NCBI GenBank assembly: GCA_002320555.1 | Contig: DCJV01000002.1 | Location: 1,156-10,983 of the forward strand | Direction of reading: 5' to 3' | Length of the DNA stretch: 9,828 nt | Source of the DNA: Ruminococcaceae bacterium UBA1691 | Lineage (GTDB): Bacteria > Bacillota > Clostridia > Oscillospirales > Acutalibacteraceae | Shown here: positions 1 through 7,313 of the stretch, one piece after another | How positions within the stretch are numbered: the first letter of the stretch is position 1 | Layout of the letters: the number at the start of each line of letters is the position of its first letter | The notes under the pieces: generated by a model | What the model was told of the DNA's origin: nothing | Seen by the model: the letters and a program-made list of their open reading frames with translations, nothing else | Database searches by the model: none | Translations under genes and position numbers: made by a program

Positions 1-827
1 AGATAGCCCGGGAAGCCCTTTCTGCCGGGAATTTCGCCCTTGGAGGAGCTGAATTCGCGCAGCGCTTCGGCATAGGAGGTCATATCCGTGAGGATCACGA
101 GGATATGCATGCCGAGATCGAAGGCCAGGTATTCCGCAGCGGTCAGCGCGCAGCGCGGGGTAAGGATTCTCTCAATGATCGGGTCGTTCGACAGGTTCAG
201 AAACATAACGACGCGGCCCATAACGTTGGCGCTCTCGAAGGAACGGCGGAAATATTCCGCAACGTCGTTTTTCACGCCCATCGCGGCAAAGACGATGGCG
301 AATTCGGAATTGTCTTTGATCGACGCCTGCTGCACGATCTGAACTGCCAGCTCGTTGTGCTTCATGCCGGAGCCGGAGAAAATCGGCAGCTTCTGGCCGC
401 GGATGAGCGTCGCCAGCGCGTCAATGGAGGAAATGCCGGTATTGATATAGTCTCGCGGATAGACACGCGAAACCGGATTGATCGGCGCGCCGTTGACATC
501 CCGGCGGCAGGCCGGATAAACCTCGCCCATACCGTCGATCGGGCGGCCGAGGCCGTCAAATACACGGCCCAGGATCTCTGGAGAAAGCGGCAGCTCCATC
601 GGATGGCCGGACAGGCGCGTACGGGTATTCACCATGGATACGCCGCGCGTCCCCTCGAACACCTGGATGACCACGCGCTTACCGTCGATCTTAACAATCC
701 TGCCCGCGCGCACGCTCCCATCGTCGAGATGCAGCTCCACCATTTCCTCGTTGCTCGCGTTATCCACGTCATCAAGGACGACTAGGGAGCCGTTTATTTC
801 CTTTAATCCAATGTGTTCCAGTACCAT
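1..827 (-). CDS. ntpB: V-type ATP synthase subunit B (partial, C-terminus beyond left edge)
   Basis: This is the non-catalytic nucleotide-binding-fold subunit, which alternates with A in the head of the cytoplasmic V1 sector. The frame is open from the ATG at 827 to the window edge, giving 275 complete codons of a family usually about 460 residues long, so roughly 60% is visible. Visible features are the N-terminal beta-barrel (about 1-75), ILGRVFDGLGRPIDG (85-99), the loop PIFSGSGMKHNE (148-159) in place of a canonical Walker A, which is typical of B subunits, and LVILTDMTSYAEALREF (243-259). It ends at GEIPGRKGFPGY (264-275). A purine-rich GGAAAGGTGG lies upstream of the ATG. It follows A after 51 bp in the same operon. 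The C-terminal domain, expected to hold the arginine that reaches into the A active site, is not in the window. The family call is secure. Confidence 0.97.
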   Translation of the reverse strand, partial: MVLEHIGLKEINGSLVVLDDVDNASNEEMVELHLDDGSVRAGRIVKIDGKRVVIQVFEGTRGVSMVNTRTRLSGHPMELPLSPEILGRVFDGLGRPIDGMGEVYPACRRDVNGAPINPVSRVYPRDYINTGISSIDALATLIRGQKLPIFSGSGMKHNELAVQIVQQASIKDNSEFAIVFAAMGVKNDVAEYFRRSFESANVMGRVVMFLNLSNDPIIERILTPRCALTAAEYLAFDLGMHILVILTDMTSYAEALREFSSSKGEIPGRKGFPGY

Positions 828-878
828 ATCAAAATGACCACCTTTCCGTAGCTGCCGGGGAACCGGACAATGCGCGGT

Positions 879-2642
879 TTATTTCAAAAAGCCCTTGAGC
901 GCCTGATCGATTTCAGCCTTGTAGCTGTCGAACAGGTCGAGCTTGTCGTTGGGAATATCGTATTTCATCTTGACGAGCTTGTCGAACAGGCCCGTCTGCA
1001 TGATCTTTGAAATCGGTACCTGACGGGCCACGATCTCCTGGCATTTATGATAGAGATAGAGGATAACCTCCATCATCTTCATCTGCTTCTCCAGCGGGAC
1101 ATAGGTATCCTCCGCATGGAAGGCATTCTGCTGCAGGAACCCGACGCGCACCACGCGGGCAATCTCGATGATCAGCTTCTGATCGTCAGGCAAAACGTCC
1201 GCGCCGATCAGCTTGACGATCTCCATCAGCCGGTTCTCCTCGAGCAGGATGCCGCACAGCTCTTCACGGTAAGCCATGAATTCCCTGCCGACATGCTCCT
1301 CGTACCAGGGGGAGAGATCGTTGATATATTCGCTGTAGCTATCGTTCCAGTTGATCGCAGGATAATGGCGCGCATAGGCAAGGCTTTTATCCAGTGCCCA
1401 GAAGCAGCGGGTAAACCGCTTGGTATTCTGCGTGACGGGCTCTGAAAAATCCGAGCCCTGCGGAGAGACCGCACCAATCACGGTGATGGAACCCTCCTGC
1501 CCGCACAGCGTCTCCATATAGCCGGTACGCTCATAGAACTCTGACAGGCGCGATGGCAGATACGCCGGGAAGCCCTCGTCCGCGGGCATTTCCTCCAAAC
1601 GACCGGAAATTTCTCTCAGGGCTTCTGCCCAACGAGAAGTGGAGTCTGCCATCAGGGCAGTGTGATAGCCCATATCGCGGTAGTATTCCGCAAGGGTGAT
1701 ACCTGTGTAAATCGATGCCTCACGGGCCGCCACAGGCATATTAGAGGTATTGGCAATCAAAACGGTGCGGTCCGTCAGCGGACGGCCCGATTTCGGGTCG
1801 ACCAGCTCGCTGAATTCGGTCAGCGCCTGCGTCATCTCGTTGCCGCGCTCGCCGCAGCCGACATAGATGATGATATCCGCGTCGCACCACTTGGCAAGCT
1901 GGTGCTGCGTCATGGTCTTGCCGGTGCCGAAGCCGCCGGGGATCGCTGCCGCACCGCCCTTCGCGATGGGGAACAGCGTGTCGATCACGCGCTGGCCCGT
2001 GATCAGCGGCCGCTGCGCGGGAAGCCTGTTTTTAACCGGGCGTGGCGTCCGGATCGGCCAGTGCTGGCAGAGCGTCAGCTTATGCTCCTGCCCGTCTACA
2101 TCGCGCAGAACGACGATTTCATCCTCCAGACGGTATTTTCCGTCGGGCTTGACGGAGACAACCTCGCCCGAAAGCGCGGGCGGAACCATCATTTTATGGG
2201 TAATCAGCGGCGTTTCTGGGCACTGCGCATAAACCGAACCGCCCCCGAGCCGGTCGCCGGGCTTAACGAGAATCGTCACATCCCATTCTTTGGTAGGATC
2301 CAGAGCGGGGACACTCGAACCGCGGCCGATAAACGCGCCGAACTGCTCCTCGATCGTATTCAAGGGCCGTTCGATGCCATCGAAAATGCTCCGAATGATA
2401 CCGGGGCCAAGCGTTACGCTCATCGGGCCCCCCGTGGACACAACCGGCTCCCCGGGGGTAAGCCCCGTGGTCTCCTCATAGACCTGAATGGTCGTCTGAT
2501 CCGCATCCAGGCCGATGACCTCACCGACCAGACGGGCATTGCCCACATAAACCATTTCCATCATGCGCAGGGTTGTTGCGCCGCGAATCGTCACAACCGG
2601 GCCATTGATGCCGTAAATTATATTTTTATTGGAATCGGACAC
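879..2642 (-). CDS. ntpA: V-type ATP synthase subunit A (catalytic)
   Basis: This is the catalytic subunit of the V1 head, which hydrolyses or synthesises ATP, with 587 residues (full length for the family). The sequence shows an N-terminal barrel (about 1-75) and the V-type non-homologous insert (about 115-190) that distinguishes A from F-type beta. The P-loop GGFGTGKT is at 236-243, with K242 and T243. The catalytic glutamate is in GERGNE (264-269), with E265. The Walker B strand ends at D333 in LMADSTSRWAEALRE (330-344). The C-terminal helical domain runs from about 440. The start is GTG at 2642, supported by a GGAGGTGA ribosome site six bases upstream. It lies 21 bp after E and 51 bp before B. 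All catalytic residues that I can check are present, so the enzyme should be active. The operon does not show whether it mainly pumps ions or makes ATP. Confidence 0.98.
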   Translation of the reverse strand: MSDSNKNIIYGINGPVVTIRGATTLRMMEMVYVGNARLVGEVIGLDADQTTIQVYEETTGLTPGEPVVSTGGPMSVTLGPGIIRSIFDGIERPLNTIEEQFGAFIGRGSSVPALDPTKEWDVTILVKPGDRLGGGSVYAQCPETPLITHKMMVPPALSGEVVSVKPDGKYRLEDEIVVLRDVDGQEHKLTLCQHWPIRTPRPVKNRLPAQRPLITGQRVIDTLFPIAKGGAAAIPGGFGTGKTMTQHQLAKWCDADIIIYVGCGERGNEMTQALTEFSELVDPKSGRPLTDRTVLIANTSNMPVAAREASIYTGITLAEYYRDMGYHTALMADSTSRWAEALREISGRLEEMPADEGFPAYLPSRLSEFYERTGYMETLCGQEGSITVIGAVSPQGSDFSEPVTQNTKRFTRCFWALDKSLAYARHYPAINWNDSYSEYINDLSPWYEEHVGREFMAYREELCGILLEENRLMEIVKLIGADVLPDDQKLIIEIARVVRVGFLQQNAFHAEDTYVPLEKQMKMMEVILYLYHKCQEIVARQVPISKIMQTGLFDKLVKMKYDIPNDKLDLFDSYKAEIDQALKGFLK

Positions 2643-2648
2643 TTCTGC

Positions 2649-2656
2649 TCACCTCC
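2649..2656 (-). promoter_or_regulatory. Ribosome binding site deciding the GTG start of subunit A
   Basis: GGAGGTGA on the minus strand lies six bases before a GTG codon. No ATG in this frame lies nearby upstream, so GTG is the real start of the catalytic subunit. Confidence 0.85.
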
Positions 2657-2663
2657 GGCGCAT

Positions 2664-3266
2664 TTATTGTTCCAGCGTTAGTCCTGAATGCTCCAAAAAC
2701 CAGCCGTGCTGGTCTTGCAGCCTGCTGTCAAGCGTATCGTCTGCAAGAAGGCCCTTTGCCTCGCAGGAGGCCTTCAGGCCGCCGATCCGAATGGAAGCAT
2801 CCGCGCGCACCTCGCAATCGCGGTCAAGCACTGCGCGCAGTGCGTCCGCATAGCCCAGATCTGCCTCGCGCACAGAAAGGACGACCGCTTCCCCCTGCGG
2901 CAAAAGCGCAGCACAGCGCACAGCGCTATCGGAGAGAAACCGTTGGTATTCCGGCTTGCCAGTAAATTCAGAGAGCGCCTTTGCAGCATCAGAGAAAATC
3001 TGATCGGCAATCTCTGTGCGCCGAGCCGCAAGAGCGGCGCGCAAATCCGCCTCTTCCCTGGCAACCCTCTGATTGAGAGCCACGCGCCGCTTATACAGCT
3101 CCCTGCTGATCAACTGCTGCGCCTGTGTCTGCGCATCAGCTCTGGCACGTTCAAGCGCCTCTTCATTCGCCTTGTCTACCTGCGCCTCGATTTGCCTGCG
3201 GCGCTCCTGGGCATCTTTATCAATCGCATCCAGGAATTTTGCGATTCGTTCATCTTGTTCGAGCAT
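2664..3266 (-). CDS. ntpE: V-type ATP synthase subunit E (peripheral stalk)
   Basis: This is a peripheral stalk (stator) subunit that holds the catalytic head against rotation, pairing as a coiled coil with the G/H-like subunit. From the ATG at 3266 it has 200 residues, normal for the family. About 1-100 is a charged Glu/Arg/Ala/Gln-rich helix that should form a coiled coil. The C-terminal globular domain carries IGGL (161-164) and the family signature DDTLDSRL (176-183). A GTG nine bases upstream (3275) is also in frame, but it lies inside the GAGGTGAG ribosome site, so I chose the ATG. The stop of F overlaps this ribosome site, leaving only 10 bp between the genes and implying translational coupling. 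A follows after 21 bp. The call rests on family motifs and operon position. Confidence 0.95.
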   Translation of the reverse strand: MLEQDERIAKFLDAIDKDAQERRRQIEAQVDKANEEALERARADAQTQAQQLISRELYKRRVALNQRVAREEADLRAALAARRTEIADQIFSDAAKALSEFTGKPEYQRFLSDSAVRCAALLPQGEAVVLSVREADLGYADALRAVLDRDCEVRADASIRIGGLKASCEAKGLLADDTLDSRLQDQHGWFLEHSGLTLEQ

Positions 3267-3270
3267 GTGC

Positions 3271-3278
3271 CTCACCTC
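3271..3278 (-). promoter_or_regulatory. Ribosome binding site of subunit E overlapping the F stop codon
   Basis: GAGGTGAG on the minus strand shares its first bases with the TGA stop of subunit F (3279-3277). It lies a few bases before the ATG at 3266. A ribosome finishing F ends on the E initiation site, which favours coupled translation. Confidence 0.75.
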
Positions 3279-3585
3279 AAATCTTCACGCCGATCGCTTC
3301 ACGTACGTATCGGGTAATGGAATCCTTTGCTCGGCCGGAGCCATGCCGGTCGGGTATCTCCACGATCAGCGGCCGGTCGCAACTCTGCTTGATCTTCGAT
3401 ATCTGCTCCGGGCACAGCTTTACCAGCAGCTCCGTAATCAGTACAATACCGACGTCCTCTGCTGCCATAGCGGTATTCAGCGCTTTTTCGACGCTTTCCG
3501 GATCGTGGACAACCTCGCCCTCAATCCCCGCTAAGCGCATGCCGGTCAGGGTATCCATATTATCGCTGATCAAATAAAAGCGCAT
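3277..3585 (-). CDS. ntpG: V-type ATP synthase subunit F (central rotor)
   Basis: This small subunit of the central axle binds subunit D in the V1 sector. In Enterococcus hirae the equivalent gene is called ntpG. It has 102 residues, normal for the family. Family features are a strand-turn start (FYLISDNMDTLTGMRLAG, 3-20), GIEGEVV (20-26), and the C-terminal IVEIPDRHGSGR (74-85) followed by DSITRYVREAIGVK (88-101). The ATG at 3585 has a GGGTGGGAG purine stretch just upstream. It lies 37 bp after K, and its stop codon overlaps the E ribosome site. In the E. hirae operon F lies after C and directly before A; here it comes before E, and C sits elsewhere. Confidence 0.95.
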   Translation of the reverse strand: MRFYLISDNMDTLTGMRLAGIEGEVVHDPESVEKALNTAMAAEDVGIVLITELLVKLCPEQISKIKQSCDRPLIVEIPDRHGSGRAKDSITRYVREAIGVKI

Positions 3586-3622
3586 AAAACTCCCACCCAG
3601 TCAAATCTCAAATGGCTCCCGC

Positions 3623-4099
3623 TTAGCTAAACAGCATCAGCAGGGCGATAACCAAACCGTAAATGGCGATTGCTTCGCCCAATGCGACGAACAGCATGGA
3701 TTTTGCAAAGGATTTCGGATCTTCGCTCGTCGCTGCGATTGCGGCAGGCGCACCGGAACCGACCGCGATACCACCGCCAATACCGGCAAGGCCAACAGCG
3801 AGGCCAGCGGCGATCATCGTAAGGCCCTTGGAATTATCCGCTTGAGCGGCGTTGGCATCCGCATTTACGGCCTGCTGCGTCTGAGCCGGCTGGGAGGGCT
3901 GCTGCGCATCATTCACGGCGGAGGCGCCGAACGCGAGCGCAGACATGAGCACAACGAGCACGAGCAACGTAGCGATATGGGAAACCATAGCCTTCTTCAT
4001 CGGAACACCCTGCGCCCTCTTATGAAACAGGGAATAAAAAGAAGCTAACAGCACAACAATCGGAACGATGGCAAGCATAGCATACAGAAACGTGGACAT
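3623..4099 (-). CDS. ntpK: V-type ATP synthase subunit K (rotor ring proteolipid)
   Basis: This is the membrane proteolipid whose copies form the ion-carrying rotor ring, with 158 residues from the ATG at 4099. The second half is a classic c-type hairpin: a glycine-rich helix (about 94-124, with GIGGGIAVG at 106-114), a polar loop TSEDPKS (124-130), and a last helix with the ion-binding carboxylate E142 in LGEAIAIYGLVIALL (140-154). The first half is different. It has two hydrophobic segments (about 3-25 and 42-61) around a basic loop, with no acidic residue and no glycine pattern, then an Ala/Gln/Asn-rich linker (about 62-91). GASA at 58-61 looks like a signal-peptidase-type boundary. A TTG at 4114 is in frame but overlaps the GGAGGTAA ribosome site, so I rejected it. 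Confidence 0.95.
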   Translation of the reverse strand: MSTFLYAMLAIVPIVVLLASFYSLFHKRAQGVPMKKAMVSHIATLLVLVVLMSALAFGASAVNDAQQPSQPAQTQQAVNADANAAQADNSKGLTMIAAGLAVGLAGIGGGIAVGSGAPAAIAATSEDPKSFAKSMLFVALGEAIAIYGLVIALLMLFS

Positions 4100-4104
4100 A
4101 ATCG

Positions 4105-4112
4105 TTACCTCC
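4105..4112 (-). promoter_or_regulatory. Ribosome binding site of subunit K
   Basis: GGAGGTAA on the minus strand, five bases before the ATG at 4099. This fixes the start of K against the in-frame TTG at 4114. The match is strong, as expected for a subunit needed in several copies per complex. Confidence 0.8.
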
Positions 4113-4157
4113 AAAATGCAATTGTTTTTTCAATTTATCTAGAACTGACGCCCTGCG

Positions 4158-6098
4158 TCATTGAGCGGACTCAGATACATGGTGCAGGTGAACCGGCTCG
4201 AAGGAACGCCCCTCGCCTGCATAGCAACGGCTGAAGAGCTCGTAGAACTCAAGCCTCATGACCTGAATTGAGGTAAACAGCGCCTCCAGGCACATGACGA
4301 AGATATTGCCCAACACGACGACGATCAAATTGACGACCGTGCTGCTCGTAAGACCCGCGATGGCAAACACCGCAGTCATCATACCGGCATGCACCAGGAC
4401 GAACGCGCCGATCCGCAAAAAGGAAATGGTGTTGCTGAAGAAGGACAGAATATATTCAAACAGCTCAAAGAAATTCTCCAGGATATAATCGGTAACGCTC
4501 TCCGGCTTCCAGTCCGGATGATGGTCGATCAGGCCGATAATAATTTCCTTAAAGAACAGGATGACGGCGGAAATACCGATCAGGATGCCGAGAACCGAAT
4601 TGGGTACGACAGCCGAGCCTGTCATGAAATTATAGACAAAGCACACGCCGGACAGATACATTACGATTCCCGTCAGCCCACTCTGGCTAAACAGTGCCTC
4701 TCCGAACTGCTTATGCTTGAGGCAGCCATAGATATTAATCAGCATCGTAAAGACCAGAAGCACAACGCCGATGGCGATGGAAACGAGCAGTAGCCCTGTG
4801 ATCGACTCCATGATATCGACCGGCTTGCCCGAAAGGCCGATCGCATGGTATAGCGGGTCGAACCAGGTTTCATACCCGAAGCACTCGCCGTAAACCAAGC
4901 CAAACACACAGGCGGACACGCCGCAGGGGATGAGGATCTTGCCAATCTGCATCCCCTTGAGCTTCCACATCAGGAAGCCCGCAATCCCAAGCACGATGCC
5001 CTGACCAAAATCGCCGAACATGATGCCGAACATCACCGTATAGGTGATTGCGACAAAGGTGGTCACGTCGATATCCTTTCCAGACGGAAGGCCGAACATG
5101 CCAACCAGATATTCAAACGGGCGGAAGATCCGGGGGTTTTTCAATTTGACGGGCGGAATCGTCTTTCCCACCTCGTCGGTATCGTTGATCTCATAGGTGA
5201 CCTTTCTAAACTTTTTCGCATGTTTCTCAAAGGTCTTGACCGAATCCTCCGCAAGCCAACCCACGTAGAAGAAAGAGTCCCCATGGCGGGCCGCATAACG
5301 GCGCAGGTTGAACAGGCCGCTGAACCATTTCAGATGCGTATAAATCCAATTGCAGTGATCGGCCTCTTCATTCCAGTACGCGGCAATCTTTCGGTCGAGC
5401 TCTCCAATCTGCTCATTGAGCAGGTTAATATTCTTCTGAATCTCTTCAATGATGTGTTCCGGCGTGCCGACCGCTCCCGGAATCCGAAGCCGCTCGAAAT
5501 AAAGGCTCGCAAAATTGCGGTCCACTTCTTCGATCTGCTCGCGCGGGGCAAAATATACGCCCCAGTCCTCCTGCGCATCGCTCGAGCACGGGATGAACAC
5601 CATATAGGGATTGTCCGCATAGGCGATCAGCTTTTGTGTGGATTCCTTCGGCATATGACCGAACCGAACTTTAATGAATTCGCAGGCGAACAAATCGTCC
5701 AGATTAATGTCCAGACCAGTAAAATGCTGAAACTGTGTGATCGCATTTTCACAGGTCGCAAGCTGGTCGGTGAGCACCTTGCGCTCATCATGCAGCTTGC
5801 TCATGCGGCTTCCGAGCTGACGGATGAAGGATTCCGTCTCCTCATCGGTCACCGGCTTCGGAATCTTTTCCACCTCGTGCAGATGAATGCCGGACGAAGC
5901 GGCCAACTCCTCAATCTTCTGCAGCATCGGCGCATATGGGTTTTCCTCCACAAGCTGGGTGTAGCCCATCGAATCCGACATATACTGCATGGCCTGTTCC
6001 GGCTGGAACGTGCCGTCCACACAGCAGGAACCGAGGAATGCATCCAGCTCGCTGAGCAAGCCGATGACCTTAACAAATTTCATATTTGCGATTGCCAT
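4158..6098 (-). CDS. ntpI: V-type ATP synthase subunit I (membrane stator, subunit a)
   Basis: This is the 'a'-type stator subunit, which forms the two ion half-channels next to the K ring, with 646 residues. The N-terminal cytoplasmic part (about 1-330) has paired long helices with charged heptads (about 90-125 and 210-245). The membrane part begins after the family motif PPVKLKNPRIFRPFEYLVGM (315-334). It includes YTVMFGIMFGDFGQG (353-367) and further hydrophobic segments. SFLRIGAFVLVHAG (559-572) contains R562, which aligns with the essential arginine of yeast Vph1 (LRLWALSLAHAQ). The tail RLEFYELFSRCYAGEGRSFEP is typical. The ATG at 6098 gives MAIANMKFVKVIGL, the usual family start, with AAGGAAGGG upstream. 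A TTG at 6149 in the same frame has no such support. It follows C after 130 bp and precedes K by 58 bp. Confidence 0.96.
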   Translation of the reverse strand: MAIANMKFVKVIGLLSELDAFLGSCCVDGTFQPEQAMQYMSDSMGYTQLVEENPYAPMLQKIEELAASSGIHLHEVEKIPKPVTDEETESFIRQLGSRMSKLHDERKVLTDQLATCENAITQFQHFTGLDINLDDLFACEFIKVRFGHMPKESTQKLIAYADNPYMVFIPCSSDAQEDWGVYFAPREQIEEVDRNFASLYFERLRIPGAVGTPEHIIEEIQKNINLLNEQIGELDRKIAAYWNEEADHCNWIYTHLKWFSGLFNLRRYAARHGDSFFYVGWLAEDSVKTFEKHAKKFRKVTYEINDTDEVGKTIPPVKLKNPRIFRPFEYLVGMFGLPSGKDIDVTTFVAITYTVMFGIMFGDFGQGIVLGIAGFLMWKLKGMQIGKILIPCGVSACVFGLVYGECFGYETWFDPLYHAIGLSGKPVDIMESITGLLLVSIAIGVVLLVFTMLINIYGCLKHKQFGEALFSQSGLTGIVMYLSGVCFVYNFMTGSAVVPNSVLGILIGISAVILFFKEIIIGLIDHHPDWKPESVTDYILENFFELFEYILSFFSNTISFLRIGAFVLVHAGMMTAVFAIAGLTSSTVVNLIVVVLGNIFVMCLEALFTSIQVMRLEFYELFSRCYAGEGRSFEPVHLHHVSESAQ

Positions 6099-6190
6099 AT
6101 CTGTGACCCTTCCTTTCGCAGAAGTGGGGAGTTTCGCACGGTTTTGCAAGGCGGAAACTCAGATTTTCGCTTAGCACGCGGAAAACGCCT

Positions 6191-6213
6191 GTTTGAAAAA
6201 TGCATTTTCAAAC
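6191..6213 (-). other. Hairpin in the C-I intergenic gap
   Basis: A perfect 9-bp inverted repeat (GTTTGAAAA / TTTTCAAAC) with a 5-base loop lies just after the subunit C stop. No U-tract follows on the minus strand, so it is not a standard terminator. A second weaker pairing, GAGTTTC with GAAACTC (6154-6160 with 6129-6135), lies closer to the subunit I start. Together they could be a processing or stability element between the C and I cistrons. Confidence 0.5.
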
Positions 6214-6228
6214 CTTCCCCTCGCTCCC

Positions 6229-7278
6229 CTAATCTCCCACGCCGATAAGCATCCGACTGATTTCCTCTGCCGGAACCTGATAGCGGATGCCTTCGATGAT
6301 ATGCGTAATATTATTAACCTCATTCTCCGCGAGGAACATAAAGCTGAGCATTACCACGCTCGGATTGGTGGAGAAGCGCAGATCCTTCAGGCAACGGCCA
6401 TATTGCAGCTTCTGCGCAGAATCCTCAATATAGGAAAACTCCTTCTGGAATTTGCGCCCGTATGGCGTTGCGTCCAGCAGCTTTACCATCTCGGCGGCGC
6501 TTTGCGCCTCAATGAGCATCTCAAACTGACGCTTGCGCAGCCCACTAATCGGGCCAATCATCACGGAGCGCCGGATTTGTTCGGGAGAATGGTTTCCCAT
6601 CCGCTTGAGCCGGTAGATATTGACGATCGCCTCCATATCCAGCTGCAGGCCGATCGCACGCAGCACTTCCTTGCGGTGCTTGCCCTTGAAGCCTTTTTCG
6701 ATCAACTCTTCCAGCCGGTCGTAGAGATAGCGCTGGAAGACCGCCTCCATGTCGAGAAAATCGATCTCTGACGGCGCTTTGCGAGCGAACAAATGCATCA
6801 TGTCATAGTAAGGCGACCCTTCCAGGGCCGCGAGCAAGCTGTCAAAGGAATTGACCGATGCAAGCTCATACAGATCCAGCTTTGTGTGCTGGTTAAAGAA
6901 CGCCGGCATGGCAAACAGGTAATCGCCCGGATGCCCGGTGCTCAGGAAGCGGGCGCAGGATAAGATCTGGTCGATATCGCTGCGCACGATAAAATATTGA
7001 TAGAAATCCTGCCCAATGGACATCTCATACCGGCACAGCGACGCGTATTGATCGAAGACCCGCTTTTTGAGCATCGTCTCAAGCTGCCCGCGATGGATAT
7101 CTGTGGCGGTCGTCCCTTCGAACATATCCGCATAAGCTGTCCGGTTTTTTAAATAGTTGGCTACCTCATTGACGCTGTGGCAATTGAGCAGCTCCGTATA
7201 ATTGCGCTCTGTCAGCCTACGGCCGTACATGGCGCGCGACTTTGCCAAAATCGCATTGGAAGACACGGTTGTAAGCAT
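6229..7278 (-). CDS. ntpC: V-type ATP synthase subunit C (central stalk socket)
   Basis: This subunit (the d subunit in eukaryotic naming) links the rotor axle to the membrane ring. The ATG at 7278 gives 349 residues, close to the family length of about 330-350. The protein is helical throughout. It begins with NAILAKSRAMYGRRLTERNY (8-27), the usual N-terminal pattern. It ends with a helix motif resembling AENEVNNITHIIEGIRYQVP followed by EEISRMLI, highly typical of subunit C. AAGGGTGA lies eight bases before the ATG. The frame stays open upstream to 7386, but that extension has no ribosome site and does not look like subunit C. The gene is second in the operon here, whereas in E. hirae it is fifth. 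The 213-bp gap before it is the longest in the operon. Confidence 0.93.
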   Translation of the reverse strand: MLTTVSSNAILAKSRAMYGRRLTERNYTELLNCHSVNEVANYLKNRTAYADMFEGTTATDIHRGQLETMLKKRVFDQYASLCRYEMSIGQDFYQYFIVRSDIDQILSCARFLSTGHPGDYLFAMPAFFNQHTKLDLYELASVNSFDSLLAALEGSPYYDMMHLFARKAPSEIDFLDMEAVFQRYLYDRLEELIEKGFKGKHRKEVLRAIGLQLDMEAIVNIYRLKRMGNHSPEQIRRSVMIGPISGLRKRQFEMLIEAQSAAEMVKLLDATPYGRKFQKEFSYIEDSAQKLQYGRCLKDLRFSTNPSVVMLSFMFLAENEVNNITHIIEGIRYQVPAEEISRMLIGVGD

Positions 7279-7313
7279 AAAATGGTTCACCCTTTCTCCG
7301 CGCCTGGATTGAT

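Noticed and set aside
105..785. Plus-strand open frame of 226 codons opposite subunit B
   Set aside because: It is antisense to a clearly recognisable subunit B frame. The product has low-complexity composition and no family resemblance, and long antisense frames are expected opposite GC-rich genes.
1662..2681. Plus-strand open frame of 339 codons opposite subunit A
   Set aside because: It lies entirely over the conserved catalytic subunit and has no ribosome site or recognisable domain. Codon bias of the A strand explains the absence of stops.
5220..6248. Plus-strand open frame of 342 codons opposite subunit I
   Set aside because: It is antisense to a full-length subunit I and the C-I gap. 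No family features or start signal are visible.
6193..6771. Plus-strand open frame of 192 codons opposite subunit C
   Set aside because: It is a shadow of the conserved C frame, and no domain is recognised.
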